A stretch of 64,000 bases of DNA from Hyphomicrobiales bacterium (GCA_900469475.1 UBXG01000005.1:1-64000); one strand, 5' to 3'; numbered from the stretch's first letter, positions 16,891-26,896 are shown. Made by a program: numbers and translations. The notes: a model not told the origin generated them from the letters alone.

Positions 16891-18028
16891 TTTCACTAAG
16901 CTCTCTTCCGCCACCGTATCGGTCATCACTGCCGATCTTGAGCGGGCGCAGATCATCGAAAAGGCGGAGCAGCAGCCGGCCAGCGGCCGCGGGCGGCCGC
17001 GTGTTTTGTTTTCGCAGCGGCGCGATTGTGGCTATCTCATCGTCGTCGTCATCTCGTCGGATGCCGTGCAATATTCTCTCGTCGATTATACCGGCCGCCT
17101 GATCGACCGCTTTACCGAGGATAGGCAGCAGAACGTTGCGGGCGTCGATGGCTTCGTAGCCGCCTTGCGTGATGCCTTGAACCGCATTGTCACCCGATCG
17201 CGATTGCTGCGCGACAAGGTGCTGATGATCTCGATCAGCAGCAAGGGGCTCGTCGATATTTCAGCGCCGGTGCTGCGCTGGTCTCCGATCTTCGGGCGCG
17301 ACGAGATCGATTTCGCTGACGTGCTGCGCGATGAATGGCCCGCGCAAGTCATTCTCGGCAACGAAACCCTGCTTGTGGCTGCAGCCCTTGGGCGGCAGGA
17401 GGAAATCAACACCCGCGGCGACTTCCGCTCGCTGGCGGCGCTGTCGCTCGGCCATAGTATCGGGCTTGGCATCGTGCGCCGGGGACAGGAAGGCGGCCAT
17501 CATATATCGGCGCCCAATTTCGGGCATATGATGCATGTGCCCGGCGGCGGTCTTTGCCGCTGCGGCGCGCGGGGATGTATCGAGGCCTATGCCGGTTTCT
17601 ACGCGATGCTGCGGACGGCCTTCGACGTACCGCTGGACACGATTCCGGCGAAGTTCGTGCCGATTGCCGAGCTCGACAAGATCGCTACGAGTGCGCGCCA
17701 GGGCGGGCGCCGCAACGTACTGGCCTTCCGCCAGGCGGGCCTGGCGCTCGGCAATGGCCTTTCGCGTGTCTTGAGTCTGCACGAGCGGATGCCGATCGTC
17801 ATCACCGGTCCTGGCGTGAGGTACTACGATCTGCTGATCGAGGGCATAACCGAGGGCCTGGCGGAATCGCATGTCGTGCGCATGGAGGGCATGCCGGAGC
17901 TGCGCGTCATCGCCGACGAGCCGACGCTCGTTTTCGAAGGGCATCTGAACCGCGCATTTTCGATCATCGACAATGACATCGTGAAGAGGGGAGCCTCGGT
18001 CGTCGAGCTGCGCGACCAGGCGGGTTGA
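16787..18028 (+). CDS. xylR: ROK-family transcriptional regulator (XylR-like)
   Basis: The 413-residue product has a winged HTH (about 1-65: LVRQKNSALVLSALRRHG, then FTKLSSATVSVITADLERA) followed by a ROK domain with the zinc motif CRCGARGCIEAYAG at about 261-273. ROK repressors of this type sense a sugar and control the adjacent transporter; the divergent xylFHG suggests xylose. ATG 16787 has GGGAG about nine bases upstream. An in-frame stop at 16769 excludes a longer form; TTG 16781 is the only alternative. A short overlapping reading frame (16768-16890) with a stronger ribosome site precedes it. Confidence 0.85.
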   Translation: MLAKSSTELVRQKNSALVLSALRRHGPLAHTELSDFTKLSSATVSVITADLERAQIIEKAEQQPASGRGRPRVLFSQRRDCGYLIVVVISSDAVQYSLVDYTGRLIDRFTEDRQQNVAGVDGFVAALRDALNRIVTRSRLLRDKVLMISISSKGLVDISAPVLRWSPIFGRDEIDFADVLRDEWPAQVILGNETLLVAAALGRQEEINTRGDFRSLAALSLGHSIGLGIVRRGQEGGHHISAPNFGHMMHVPGGGLCRCGARGCIEAYAGFYAMLRTAFDVPLDTIPAKFVPIAELDKIATSARQGGRRNVLAFRQAGLALGNGLSRVLSLHERMPIVITGPGVRYYDLLIEGITEGLAESHVVRMEGMPELRVIADEPTLVFEGHLNRAFSIIDNDIVKRGASVVELRDQAG

Positions 18029-18085
18029 GAGGCGAGGGCGCCGCAAGCTGTGGCCCTGCGCTTGGCCGCAGGATTGTCATCTCAA

Positions 18086-18709
18086 TCAATCCGCCAAGCC
18101 CAAAGGCTGTTCGTCTTCGCGGACCTGAAGAATACGGTCGATCAGCCCCCATTCCAGAGCCTCTTCCGCCGTCATGAAGTGATCGCGGTCCATGGCGCGT
18201 TCGAACTCCTCATAGGAGCGTCCGCAATGCTCGGCATAAAGCCGCGTCATGCGGTGCTTCGTTCGCCTCATTTCTTCGGCGTGGATAAAGATGTCCGATG
18301 CCTGTCCCTGGAAACCGCCCAATGGCTGGTGAATATGGATGCTGGCATTGGGAAGCGCAGTGCGCTCACCCGGCTGACCAGACATCAAGAGGAAGGAGCC
18401 CATCGAACGGGCCGTTCCCATGCAAAGCGTATGCACAGGCGCACGAACGTAACGCATGGTGTCATACATCGCGAGACCGCTGGTTACGACGCCACCGGGC
18501 GAATTGATATAAAGGTGGATCGGTCTCTTGGGATTTTCGGCCTCGAGAAACAGCAGTTGCGCGCAGACGAGGGCCGAGACGTCGTCGTTCACCTCACCAT
18601 TCAGGAAGATGATTCTCTCGCGCAGCAGGCGGGAGTAGATGTCGAAAGATCGCTCTCCTCTGCTAGACTGCTCAACGACCATAGGGACGAGTTGCATCGC
18701 TTCGCGCAT
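18086..18709 (-). CDS. clpP: ATP-dependent Clp protease proteolytic subunit (paralogue)
   Basis: The 207-residue product is a ClpP serine peptidase: catalytic Ser102 in GTARSMGSF, His127 in IHIHQPLGG and Asp176 in [12 protein letters not shown]. The usual GQAASMG at the nucleophile is GTARSMG here, a variant I associate with additional ClpP copies in rhizobia rather than the main housekeeping subunit linked to clpX. It is not next to tig or clpX. ATG 18709 is the first in frame; ATG 18697 is also possible. It is convergent with xylR. Confidence 0.88.
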   Translation of the reverse strand: MREAMQLVPMVVEQSSRGERSFDIYSRLLRERIIFLNGEVNDDVSALVCAQLLFLEAENPKRPIHLYINSPGGVVTSGLAMYDTMRYVRAPVHTLCMGTARSMGSFLLMSGQPGERTALPNASIHIHQPLGGFQGQASDIFIHAEEMRRTKHRMTRLYAEHCGRSYEEFERAMDRDHFMTAEEALEWGLIDRILQVREDEQPLGLAD

Positions 18710-18754
18710 CGGCGAACTCCCATATTCTTGAGATTTGATGTGTAGCCGATGCCG

Positions 18755-19114
18755 TCAGGCGGCGCGCATGACGGTCAGGCTGTTATTGTTTGCTGCAGTT
18801 CTTTCCGTTTCGCGAAGCCGAACGTCATCGAGCTCGTGGATGATCCGCAGGCTGGTGCCGCCGTTTGCATTCGAAGATATTTTGAAAGTTACGGTGCTTT
18901 CGAGGAAGGGCGCTACATCGTCCCGCAGCCTGTAGGTGACTTCCTTGCCCGGCGTGACCGATATAGCCTCGGGATCGGCCAAGGCCTCCTGCGGCAGCCA
19001 GTTTTGGCGAAGCTCAGGGGTGCTGATTGCACGCCAAACTTTTTGCGGCGGTTCGTCGAGCTTGTATTCCAGCTCAATGCCGTTCTTTCGCTCGGGGATC
19101 TTGGGATTGTTCAT
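18755..19114 (-). CDS. SRPBCC (AHSA1-like) domain protein
   Basis: The 119-residue product matches the START-like AHSA1 family: LEYKLDEPPQKVWRAISTPEL, then a WLPQEALADPEA segment and EVTYRLRD with final helix. These proteins bind hydrophobic ligands; in this arrangement they are commonly the sole partner of an ArsR regulator. Its ATG (19114) overlaps the stop of that regulator by four bases, so translation is coupled. Function beyond ligand binding is unknown. Confidence 0.8.
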   Translation of the reverse strand: MNNPKIPERKNGIELEYKLDEPPQKVWRAISTPELRQNWLPQEALADPEAISVTPGKEVTYRLRDDVAPFLESTVTFKISSNANGGTSLRIIHELDDVRLRETERTAANNNSLTVMRAA

Positions 19115-19425
19115 TGATCCATATCCTTCAGCAACACCTTGAGAGCTTCGATGCGAGCAGGCCAATATGCGCGGTATTTCGCCAGCCATTGGGCGATGAG
19201 GGCAAGCCCTTCCGGATCGACTTCGTAGTTCACGAAACGCCCCTGTCGTTCTTCCCTGACCAGCCCGGCGCTCCGCAGAACTGCGAGATGCTGGGACATG
19301 GCCGGCTGGCTGATGTCGATACCGTCTCGCAGGGCGCTGGCATTCATGCCGCCTGTCGCCAGCTTCTCGAAGATGGCGCGGCGGGTCGGATCGGCCAAAG
19401 CCCGGAATATCTCATTCTCTACCAT
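19111..19425 (-). CDS. ArsR-family winged-HTH regulator
   Basis: The 104-residue product has the typical ArsR wHTH: IFRALADPTRRAIFEKLA, SQPAMSQHLAVLRSAGLV as recognition helix, and a beta wing EERQGRFVNYEV. No metal-binding CxC motif is present, so it belongs to the non-metal branch that controls SRPBCC partners. It leads a two-gene operon with the AHSA1-like gene; likely autorepressed, though no clear operator was identified. Confidence 0.85.
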   Translation of the reverse strand: MVENEIFRALADPTRRAIFEKLATGGMNASALRDGIDISQPAMSQHLAVLRSAGLVREERQGRFVNYEVDPEGLALIAQWLAKYRAYWPARIEALKVLLKDMDQ

Positions 19426-19506
19426 GACGACAGATAAGCATGTACTTATGTGATTCGCAAGAGGTTTTTATCGAAGCCTCTTCGTGAGCTCTGGATCGCG
19501 CCAAAG

Positions 19507-19543
19507 AAAAGTCCGCCGCGAATGGAGATCGCGGCGGACTTTT
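19507..19543 (-). terminator. Strong terminator after idhA
   Basis: AAAAGTCCGCCGCG (19507-19520) and its exact complement (19530-19543) form a 14-base perfect stem with a nine-base loop and flanking A and T runs. It lies 35 bp past the idhA stop and could work in both directions. Confidence 0.85.
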
Positions 19544-19577
19544 GGGAGGATCGCATTCCTGGAGGAATGGAGACGGC

Positions 19578-20570
19578 TCAGTTAATCTTGACGAGGCGGC
19601 CTTCCTTGACCGACTGCAAGGCGGCATCCGCCAGCTTCAGTGCAGCAAGGCCATCGGCGCCCGATGGTGTGATTGTGGCGCCCTTTTCGATCGCAGCGAT
19701 GAAGCTTGCGATCTCGTTGGCATAGGCTTCGGTGTAGCGCGTCATGAAGAAATCATGCAGCGGCGGGCGGGTGTAGCCATCGCCGTTGGCGACTTCGATG
19801 GAGAAGGGGCGTTGGTTTTCAGCCGAAACCAGACCCTTCGAGCCATGGATTTCGATCCGCTGATCGTAGCCGTAAGTGGCGCGGCGCGAGTTGGAGATGA
19901 TCGCCTGCTTGCCCGATGCCGTCTGGAGGATGACCGAAACACTATCGTAATCGCCGGCTTCGCCGATCGCCTTGTCAACGAGAACAGCAGCAGTCGCGGT
20001 GACGGCAACCGGTTCTTCGCCGAGCAGGAAGCGCGCCATGTCGAAGTCGTGGATCGTCATGTCGCGGAAGATGCCGCCGGAGCGCTTGATGTAATCGACC
20101 GGCGGGGCGCCCGGATCGCGCGAGGTGATCGTCACCATTTCGACCGTGCCGATGCGGCCTTCGTCGATGGCTTTCTTGACAGCCATGAAATGTGGGTCGA
20201 AGCGGCGGTTGAAGCCGACCATCAGCTTGCCCTTGGTCTCATTGACAACCTTGATGCAGGCCTGGACACGGGCAACGTCGAGATCGACAGGCTTTTCGCA
20301 GAAAATGGCCTTGCCGGCGCGGGAAAAGCGCTCGATCAGATCGGCATGGGTATCCGTCGGCGTGCAGATGACGACGGCATCGATATCCTTGGCCGCCTCG
20401 ATCGCCTCGATCGTGCGAACTTCGCAGCCATAGGCGACCGAGATTGCTTCCGCTGCCGCCGGAAAGGCATCCGCGACGGCGACGAGCTTGGCGTTGGCAT
20501 CGCCGCTAACGGCTTTCGCATGCACCTTGCCAATGCGTCCGGCGCCGAGCAGACCAAATCTGACAGTCAT
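19578..20570 (-). CDS. idhA: myo-Inositol 2-dehydrogenase
   Basis: The 330-residue product is a Gfo/Idh/MocA oxidoreductase: NAD-binding GAGRIGKVHA at residues 8-17, EKPVDLDV at about 92-99, and the catalytic region DMTIHDFDMARFL at about 168-180. The overall sequence resembles rhizobial IdhA, which oxidises myo-inositol to 2-keto-myo-inositol. ATG 20570 starts MTVRFGLLG; the longer frame to 20669 runs through the operator region. The gene stands alone between terminator 19507-19543 and an IolR-type site, as in other rhizobia where idhA is separate from iolA and iolCDEB. Confidence 0.88.
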   Translation of the reverse strand: MTVRFGLLGAGRIGKVHAKAVSGDANAKLVAVADAFPAAAEAISVAYGCEVRTIEAIEAAKDIDAVVICTPTDTHADLIERFSRAGKAIFCEKPVDLDVARVQACIKVVNETKGKLMVGFNRRFDPHFMAVKKAIDEGRIGTVEMVTITSRDPGAPPVDYIKRSGGIFRDMTIHDFDMARFLLGEEPVAVTATAAVLVDKAIGEAGDYDSVSVILQTASGKQAIISNSRRATYGYDQRIEIHGSKGLVSAENQRPFSIEVANGDGYTRPPLHDFFMTRYTEAYANEIASFIAAIEKGATITPSGADGLAALKLADAALQSVKEGRLVKIN

Positions 20571-20617
20571 TATCACCTCCCTGAATTCGGAATAAATGGA
20601 CCGAATATCAATTGCTA

Positions 20618-20633
20618 TGGAATTTTCATTCCA
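20618..20633. promoter_or_regulatory. IolR-type operator (GGAA-N6-TTCC) upstream of idhA
   Basis: TGGAATTTTCATTCCA is a six-base-arm inverted repeat and fits GGAA-N6-TTCC, the motif reported for the RpiR-type inositol repressor IolR in Sinorhizobium. A second repeat, ATTCGG (20585-20590) with CCGAAT (20601-20606), lies between it and the idhA start. Confidence 0.65.
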
Positions 20634-20797
20634 TCTTCCGGCGGCGGCGTCAAGCCGCCTAGACTTCACAATTCTGAAAATTCTGGCTCTCGGCTTAGCC
20701 GAAATCCGGACGTGAAACCTTATTTTATGCGGACGACTTCACAATTTTCCTGAGGATGCGCTAAAGACATGTCTTCTTAAACAGGCAAAAGTGACCC

Positions 20798-21061
20798 ATG
20801 CAACTGATCGATCCCAGCCATCCCATCTACAAGCCGCTTTGGGTGCGCATTCTCATCGTGGCTGTCTGCTTTGGCTGGGCAGCCGTCGAAACGCTGGGCT
20901 CGCAGCCGTTCTGGGCAATGCTGTCTGGCGCGCTCGGCGCCTATTCGGCGTGGATGCTGCTCTTGAATTTCAAGCCGCAACCGCCCGCGGCGACTAGCGA
21001 TGCGCCAGTGCAGGACGATGCTGCCGAGGATGATGAGCCGCCCTCCGAAGACAAGAAATAA
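20798..21061 (+). CDS. Small membrane protein with acidic tail (87 aa)
   Basis: A short protein with two hydrophobic segments (about residues 14-31 and 37-57) and an acidic C-terminal tail ending EDDEPPSEDKK. I recall similar uncharacterised proteins in rhizobia but no function. The stop abuts the stop of the convergent gene at 21062 with no gap, so no terminator lies between them. Confidence 0.65.
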   Translation: MQLIDPSHPIYKPLWVRILIVAVCFGWAAVETLGSQPFWAMLSGALGAYSAWMLLLNFKPQPPAATSDAPVQDDAAEDDEPPSEDKK

Positions 21062-21523
21062 TCATCGTCTGAGGCGGCGTATGGCTTCGTCGATCAGCTG
21101 ATTGGCGAGCGTCATGCGGATCGTCGCCTGTTCGCGAAAGAGGGCTGCGACGCTGTCGGGGTGATTGGCCTTGGCAAAACTGCGGCGTTTTTCCTGCAGG
21201 GCTTCGCGCGTGAGGTCAGAGGTGATTGCGAGCTCAGTGGCGACTTCTTCCCGCGATGTTCGTGCCAGATGCTCGGGCATGACCGGCAGTACCGGTTCTT
21301 GCGGAGCGGGTTCGGGTTCCGGCAGAATGTTAGGGTCGCCGAGATTGTCGCGGTAGGCTTCGTCTGGCCGATGGGCGTCCGGCGTCTCACCGCCCAGCAC
21401 AGTTGCGGCAAAGCTGACGTTCAGGCCGCGGATGCGGTGCGCGGCTTCTTCCTGTTCCGCAGGCTCCTCTTCGCTATCGAGGCGATCGAGCACGGATTGA
21501 AACAATGATTGCTTGAACAGCAT
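21062..21523 (-). CDS. Hypothetical protein with a J-domain-like C-terminal helix pair
   Basis: The 153-residue product starts MLFKQSLFQSVLDRLDS; the middle is acidic and Pro-rich and the last 50 residues read LTREALQEKRRSFAKANHPD then LFREQATIRMTLANQLIDEA, which resembles helices II and III of a DnaJ domain including the HPD tripeptide. ATG 21523 has GGAG ten bases upstream; a TTG at 21541 is less likely. If the likeness is real, the protein may recruit Hsp70. Function unknown. Confidence 0.6.
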   Translation of the reverse strand: MLFKQSLFQSVLDRLDSEEEPAEQEEAAHRIRGLNVSFAATVLGGETPDAHRPDEAYRDNLGDPNILPEPEPAPQEPVLPVMPEHLARTSREEVATELAITSDLTREALQEKRRSFAKANHPDSVAALFREQATIRMTLANQLIDEAIRRLRR

Positions 21524-21594
21524 GCGTGGTCTCCACGCCAAGCTTCATAGGAGCGCAAGTTGGCGTGGAGCTTATGGCGGCAACGGTCCTTCGT

Positions 21595-22611
21595 TCATGT
21601 CGGCGAGAGATGCCGGCTCTCTTCTAGGATCATGTCATGCAGCAGCCGCGCGCTCGGCGGCATGGCGCGTTCGCGGGCGGTGATGAGACTGTAGGGCCTG
21701 ACGTCGATATCGAAATCGATCGGCAGGATGGAGGATTCGCCTGCCTGGGACGTCTGCCCGCAGATGAATTGCGCCATGTCGAGCGCAATCGGCGCGATCG
21801 CGTCCGTCTTGCAGACCACCGCCAGCGTCAGCAGCAAGGATGAGGTGTTGACGACATTTTCCGGCAGGGGCACGCCAGCAGCGAGGAAAATGTCTTCCAC
21901 CTTGCGGCGAAGCAATGTGCCCGGCGGTTGGAATACCCAGTCGTAACCGGCCAGATCGTGCAGGCTGGCTACACCTCTTTCAAGCAGCGGATGGCCGTTG
22001 CGAACCACCAGGCAGGCTTTTTCGACACCGATCTCATGGGCCGTGAACAGACGCGGATCGAGATCGTCCGGGATACGGCTGATGATGAAGTCATGGCGGG
22101 CCGCCAGCAGCTCGCGCGCGAGCACATTGCTGTTCTCGACTTCGATATTGATCTCTATGCCGGGATAGGTGCGCGTCACGCGCTGGATCGCCGGGACGAC
22201 AAGGCTGATTGCCGGCGCGGTCACCGCCCCCAGAAAGACCGAGCCACCCCTGCCGGTTCGCAAGGCGCCAAGCTCCCGGCCTGCCTCGCGCAGCTCCAGC
22301 AGGATCTTGCGTGCTCGCTTGGCCAAAGCGAGCCCGAAAGGGGTCAAAACGACGCCCCTGGCAACACGCTCGTAAAGCGGGCTTTTGACAATCGACTCCA
22401 TTTCTGAGAGCATGCGTGAAGCCGCAGGTTGTGACATGTTCATGGACTCAGCGGCCGCGGAAATTTGCCCGTGATCCTCGATCGTGACGATCATCCGCAG
22501 GTGATTGAGCTTCAAACCGGCTTTCAACAACGCGTCGTCGCGAAAATTATCGGAATGAATCTCGATGCCTTCGCTCAAATAATCGTTATATATTTTCTCC
22601 ATAACGGCCAT
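21595..22611 (-). CDS. gbpR: LysR-family regulator, GbpR-like
   Basis: The 338-residue product has an N-terminal extension of about 33 residues before the LysR wHTH (LNHLRMIVTIEDHGQISAAA, then MSQPAASRMLSEMES) and a substrate-binding domain. In Agrobacterium the LysR regulator GbpR is divergent from chvE and activates it in response to sugars; this arrangement is the same. ATG 22611 has AAGGGG five bases upstream, which supports the extended start. A clean inverted repeat lies in the shared 265-bp region. Confidence 0.8.
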   Translation of the reverse strand: MAVMEKIYNDYLSEGIEIHSDNFRDDALLKAGLKLNHLRMIVTIEDHGQISAAAESMNMSQPAASRMLSEMESIVKSPLYERVARGVVLTPFGLALAKRARKILLELREAGRELGALRTGRGGSVFLGAVTAPAISLVVPAIQRVTRTYPGIEINIEVENSNVLARELLAARHDFIISRIPDDLDPRLFTAHEIGVEKACLVVRNGHPLLERGVASLHDLAGYDWVFQPPGTLLRRKVEDIFLAAGVPLPENVVNTSSLLLTLAVVCKTDAIAPIALDMAQFICGQTSQAGESSILPIDFDIDVRPYSLITARERAMPPSARLLHDMILEESRHLSPT

Positions 22612-22651
22612 TTTTCCCCTTCGCCGGCAAAAAAGTACTATTTTTTAACAT

Positions 22652-22669
22652 TATACCAAAGTTGGTATA
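22652..22669. promoter_or_regulatory. 18-bp inverted repeat between gbpR and chvE
   Basis: TATACCAAAGTTGGTATA has eight-base arms with a two-base centre. A second repeat, TACGA-AA-TCGTA (22700-22711), and a TTGACA (22690-22695) follow on the chvE side. LysR regulators bind such dyads; GbpR is the natural candidate. Confidence 0.6.
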
Positions 22670-22876
22670 TGTTTAGCCAGTTATTCTATTTGACAGTTAT
22701 ACGAAATCGTACGAGTTTGCCGATTGTGGGCTGGGTACAGCTCATAAACCGTGAGAGCGTGGAGGAGACCTACTTCGTTTCTCACAATTAGAAGTAAATC
22801 ATTCCTTCTACGGAACCTGCCGCAGTTTCGGGCGGGCATTTTTTGTCCGCCGCATTTAACAACAAGGGAGAGAGTA

Positions 22877-23941
22877 ATGAAATCCATTATCTCATTGATG
22901 GCCGGCGCTGCGTTCGGCGTCGCTACGCTGGTGGTACCTGCCTTCGCGGCGGATAAGGGCACGGTAGGCATCGCCATGCCGACCAAGGCTTCGGCGCGCT
23001 GGATCGATGACGGCAACAACATCGTCAAGCAGCTCCAGGCTGCTGGTTACGGCACCGACCTTCAGTATGGCGACGACGATATCCCGAACCAGCTCTCGCA
23101 GATCGAGAACATGGTCACCAAGGGCGATAAGGTCCTCGTCATCGCTTCGATCGACGGCACCACGCTGTCCGACGTCCTGCAGAAGGCTCACGATGCCGGC
23201 ATCAAGGTCATCGCTTATGACCGTCTGATCCGCAACAGCGGCAACGTCGACTATTATGCGACGTTCGACAACTTCAAGGTCGGCGTTCTGCAGGCAAACT
23301 CGATCGTCGACGCCCTCGGTCTCAAGGACGGCAAGGGCCCGTTCAACATCGAGCTGTTCGGTGGTTCTCCGGACGACAACAACGCCTTCTTCTTCTATGA
23401 CGGCGCAATGTCGGTCCTGAAGCCCTACATCGACAGCGGCAAGCTGGTCGTAAAGTCCGGCCAGATGGGCATGGACAAGGTCGGTACGCTGCGTTGGGAT
23501 CCGGCAACGGCCCAGGCCCGCATGGACAACCTGCTGTCGGCCTACTACACCGACAGCCACGTCGACGCCGTTTTGTCTCCGTATGACGGCCTGTCGATCG
23601 GCATCCTCTCGGCGCTCAAGGGCGTCGGCTATGGTTCCGGCGGCGTAAAGCTCCCGATCGTTACCGGTCAGGACTCCGAAATCCCGTCCGTGAAGTCGAT
23701 CATCGCTGGCGAGCAGCACTCGACGATCTTCAAGGACACCCGTGACCTCGCAAAGGTCACAGTCGGCATGGTCAACGCGCTGATGGAAGGCAAGACGCCC
23801 GAAGTCAACGACACGAAGACCTACGACAACGGTGTGAAGGTTGTTCCGTCCTACCTGCTGACCCCGGTCGCAGTCGACAAGACCAACTACGAGAAGGTCC
23901 TCGTCGAGGGCGGTTACTACAAGGCTGATCAGCTGAAGTAA
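22877..23941 (+). CDS. chvE: Multiple-sugar periplasmic binding protein ChvE
   Basis: The 354-residue product has a signal peptide (1-24, ending VVPAFA) and closely follows ChvE/MmsE-type proteins: [71 protein letters not shown] and [13 protein letters not shown]. ChvE binds galactose, glucose, arabinose, xylose and others and in Agrobacterium also signals to VirA. ATG 22877 follows AAGGGAGAGAG. It heads the operon with gguABC, an aldehyde dehydrogenase and a sugar-acid dehydratase, and is followed by a hairpin that likely keeps its level above that of the membrane genes. Confidence 0.92.
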   Translation: MKSIISLMAGAAFGVATLVVPAFAADKGTVGIAMPTKASARWIDDGNNIVKQLQAAGYGTDLQYGDDDIPNQLSQIENMVTKGDKVLVIASIDGTTLSDVLQKAHDAGIKVIAYDRLIRNSGNVDYYATFDNFKVGVLQANSIVDALGLKDGKGPFNIELFGGSPDDNNAFFFYDGAMSVLKPYIDSGKLVVKSGQMGMDKVGTLRWDPATAQARMDNLLSAYYTDSHVDAVLSPYDGLSIGILSALKGVGYGSGGVKLPIVTGQDSEIPSVKSIIAGEQHSTIFKDTRDLAKVTVGMVNALMEGKTPEVNDTKTYDNGVKVVPSYLLTPVAVDKTNYEKVLVEGGYYKADQLK

Positions 23942-23958
23942 TCTTCCGACATAGCGGT

Positions 23959-23983
23959 CAGGGCTCGCTCAATGCGAGCCCTG
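23959..23983 (+). terminator. Attenuator-like hairpin after chvE
   Basis: CAGGGCTCGC (23959-23968) pairs exactly with GCGAGCCCTG (23974-23983) around TCAAT, followed by only a short T stretch. It lies 17 bp after chvE and 62 bp before gguA; partial termination or mRNA protection is likely. Confidence 0.7.
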
Positions 23984-24045
23984 GCTTTGATATTTAAGAC
24001 GATCGCGCGGTCTGTTATGTTTGATCGCGGCGTTGGATACGGACA

Positions 24046-25584
24046 ATGGACAATACCATTCTCGAAATGCGGAACATAACCAAGTCGTTCCCCGGTGTGA
24101 ACGCCTTGGAAAATGTGAATTTGAAAGTCCGTCAGGGCGAGATTCATGCTTTGGTCGGTGAAAACGGAGCCGGCAAATCCACCCTCATGAAGGTGCTGTC
24201 GGGTGTCTATCCGGCCGGCACGTACGACGGCGATATCTACTACGATGGCGCGGTTCGTCAGTTCAAGACCATCAGGGATTCCGAAGATATCGGCATCATC
24301 ATCATTCACCAGGAGCTGGCGCTCGTTCCGCTTCTGTCGATCGCTGAAAATATCTTCCTCGGCAATGAAGTTGTCGCCAATGGCATGATCAATTGGCAGG
24401 AAACCTTCAGCCGAACCAAACAGCTTCTTTCCAAGGTGGGCCTCAAGGAATCTCCGAACACGCTCGTGACCGACATCGGTGTCGGCAAGCAGCAGCTCGT
24501 CGAGATCGCCAAGGCTCTGTCGAAGAGCGTCAAGCTGCTTATTCTCGACGAGCCGACGGCTTCGCTGAATGAAAACGATTCCGACGCTCTGCTCAATCTC
24601 CTCATGGAGTTCCGCAACCAAGGCATCACCTCGATCATCATCACGCACAAGCTCAACGAAGTGCGCAAGGTGGCCGACCAGATCACTGTGTTGCGCGACG
24701 GCATGACGGTGAAGGCGCTGGACTGTCATGAGGAAGAGATCAGCGAAGACATCATCATTCGCAACATGGTCGGCCGTGAGCTGGCGGATCGCTATCCGCC
24801 GCGCTCGGTGCCGATCGGCGAGACGATCTTCCAAGTGAAGAACTGGAATGCCTTCCACCAGCAGCATCGCGATCGTCAGGTGCTGCACGATATCAACATC
24901 AATGTGCGCAAGGGCGAAGTGGTCGGCATTGCCGGCCTGATGGGCGCAGGCCGTACCGAGTTCGCTATGAGCGTCTTCGGCAAGTCCTATGGCCACAAGA
25001 TCAGCGGCGAAGTCTTCCTTGACGGCAAGCTGGTCGATACCAGCACGGTGCGCAGGGCGATCGATGCCGGTCTTGCTTATGTGACCGAAGACCGCAAGCA
25101 GCTTGGCCTGGTTCTGACCAACAGCATCCTGCACAACACGACGCTTGCCAATCTGCTTGGCGTTTCCAAGGCGACCGTCATTGATGACGTGCGGGAACTG
25201 CAGGTGGCGACGAACTATCGTTCCAAGCTGCGTATCCGTTCGGCCGGCGTCTTCCAGGAAGCGGGCAATCTTTCCGGCGGCAACCAGCAGAAGGTAGTGC
25301 TGTCGAAATGGCTGTTCTCGGATCCGGAAGTGCTGATCCTCGATGAGCCGACGCGCGGTATCGACGTCGGCGCCAAATACGAAATCTATTCCATCATCAA
25401 CCAGCTTGCCGCCGACGGAAAGGGCGTTCTGATGATTTCATCGGAAATGCCCGAGCTTCTCGGCACCTGCGACCGCATCTACGTCATGAACGAAGGTCGC
25501 ATCGTCGCCGAACTGCCGAAGGCAGAGGCAAGCCAGGAGAGCATCATGCGCGCTATCATGCGCTCAGGGGAGAAACAACAATGA
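24046..25584 (+). CDS. gguA: Multiple-sugar ABC transporter ATPase GguA
   Basis: The 512-residue product has two ABC domains. The first carries Walker [10 protein letters not shown] near residue 40, a signature reduced to [14 protein letters not shown] and Walker [13 protein letters not shown]; the second has a degenerate Walker A (GLMGAGRTE) but a full [15 protein letters not shown] signature and [11 protein letters not shown]. This asymmetry is usual in the MmsA/GguA/XylG class. It powers GguB. The stop overlaps the gguB start by four bases. Confidence 0.92.
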   Translation: MDNTILEMRNITKSFPGVNALENVNLKVRQGEIHALVGENGAGKSTLMKVLSGVYPAGTYDGDIYYDGAVRQFKTIRDSEDIGIIIIHQELALVPLLSIAENIFLGNEVVANGMINWQETFSRTKQLLSKVGLKESPNTLVTDIGVGKQQLVEIAKALSKSVKLLILDEPTASLNENDSDALLNLLMEFRNQGITSIIITHKLNEVRKVADQITVLRDGMTVKALDCHEEEISEDIIIRNMVGRELADRYPPRSVPIGETIFQVKNWNAFHQQHRDRQVLHDININVRKGEVVGIAGLMGAGRTEFAMSVFGKSYGHKISGEVFLDGKLVDTSTVRRAIDAGLAYVTEDRKQLGLVLTNSILHNTTLANLLGVSKATVIDDVRELQVATNYRSKLRIRSAGVFQEAGNLSGGNQQKVVLSKWLFSDPEVLILDEPTRGIDVGAKYEIYSIINQLAADGKGVLMISSEMPELLGTCDRIYVMNEGRIVAELPKAEASQESIMRAIMRSGEKQQ

Positions 25585-26789
25585 GTTCGGCCAACCCAGC
25601 CACAGAAAGCAGCCACGTGGTTTCCATCGGCGACCACATCCGCAACAACATCCGCGAATATGGCATGTTGATCGCGCTCGTGGTCATCATGCTGCTGTTC
25701 CAGTACCTGACGAACGGCGTTCTGTTCAGGCCGCAGAACCTGACCAACATCGTGCTGCAGAACTCGTTCATCGTCATCATGGCGCTCGGCATGCTGCTTG
25801 TTATTGTGGCCGGCCATATCGATCTTTCCGTCGGCTCCGTCGTCGGTTTCGTCGGCGCGGTCGCCGGCGTTCTTGTCGTGCAAATGCATATGAATCTCGC
25901 ACTCGCGACGGTCATTTGTCTGCTGATGGGTGCCGCGGTCGGCGCCTGGCATGGATATTTCATCGCCTATCACCGCATTCCGTCATTCATCGTGACATTG
26001 TCGGGCATGCTGGTTTTCCGCGGCCTGACCTATACCATCATCAATACGACCGGCAACGGCAGCAGCATCGGTCCGTTCCCGCCGGCGTTTCAGGTTGTCG
26101 CAACGGGCTTCATTCCGGATTTCGTCGATATGGGCGGTATCCATTCGACATCGATGTTGCTGACGGTCGCCATCCCGATCATCATGTTCTTCCTGTCATG
26201 GCGTCGCCGCAGCGTGAACGAGAAGCACGGTATCGATGTCGAGCCGTTCAGCTTCTTCGTCGCCCAGAATCTGGTGGTTGCTGCCGCCGCCATCTTCATC
26301 GGCTATCAGATCTCCTCCTACAGGGGCTTGCCGAACGTTCTGGTTCTCATGCTGCTTTTGATCGCGCTCTACAGCTTCGCCACACAGCGCACGACGATCG
26401 GCCGCCGCATCTATGCCATGGGCGGCAATGAGAAGGCGACGAAGCTTTCGGGTATCGATACCCGCCGCCTGACCTTCTACACCTTCATCAACATGGGTAT
26501 CCTGGCGAGCATCGCCGGCATCATCATCGCGACGCGCCTGAATTCGGCAACCGCAAAAGGCGGTGACGGCCTCGAACTCGACGTCATCGCGGCCTGCTTC
26601 ATCGGCGGCGCTTCGGCCTCCGGCGGCGTCGGCAAGGTAACGGGTGCCGTCATCGGCGCCTTGATCATGGGTGTCTTGAACCAGGGTATGTCAATCCTCG
26701 GCTACCAGACGGACTCCCAGAAGATGATCAAGGGTGCGGTGCTGCTCGCTGCCGTGTTCATCGACGTCTACAACAAGAACAAGGGTTGA
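25581..26789 (+). CDS. gguB: Multiple-sugar ABC transporter permease GguB
   Basis: The 402-residue product is a BPD_transp_2 permease with about ten membrane segments; [19 protein letters not shown] near residue 70 and the late [23 protein letters not shown] are family hallmarks. Together with ChvE and GguA it forms the transporter for aldopentoses and aldohexoses. The ATGA overlap with gguA indicates coupled translation. A hairpin at 26836-26858 separates it from gguC. Confidence 0.92.
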   Translation: MSSANPATESSHVVSIGDHIRNNIREYGMLIALVVIMLLFQYLTNGVLFRPQNLTNIVLQNSFIVIMALGMLLVIVAGHIDLSVGSVVGFVGAVAGVLVVQMHMNLALATVICLLMGAAVGAWHGYFIAYHRIPSFIVTLSGMLVFRGLTYTIINTTGNGSSIGPFPPAFQVVATGFIPDFVDMGGIHSTSMLLTVAIPIIMFFLSWRRRSVNEKHGIDVEPFSFFVAQNLVVAAAAIFIGYQISSYRGLPNVLVLMLLLIALYSFATQRTTIGRRIYAMGGNEKATKLSGIDTRRLTFYTFINMGILASIAGIIIATRLNSATAKGGDGLELDVIAACFIGGASASGGVGKVTGAVIGALIMGVLNQGMSILGYQTDSQKMIKGAVLLAAVFIDVYNKNKG

Positions 26790-26835
26790 TCGTCTAGCGA
26801 TCAACCCAGCTTTTAAAACCAAATCCATGACAGAG

Positions 26836-26858
26836 TCCGGCTCTCGCTGAGAGCCGGA
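26836..26858 (+). terminator. Hairpin between gguB and gguC
   Basis: TCCGGCTCTC (26836-26845) and GAGAGCCGGA (26849-26858) form a ten-base stem with a three-base GCT loop. No T-run follows, so read-through into gguC is expected; it may be a processing or stability element. Confidence 0.65.
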
Positions 26859-26896
26859 ACGGTAGAACGCATCCGATCTCTGTCTGTTAGGAAAGG

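Noticed and set aside
23929..25134. A 401-codon minus-strand frame
   Set aside because: It is antisense to gguA, which has full ABC motifs.
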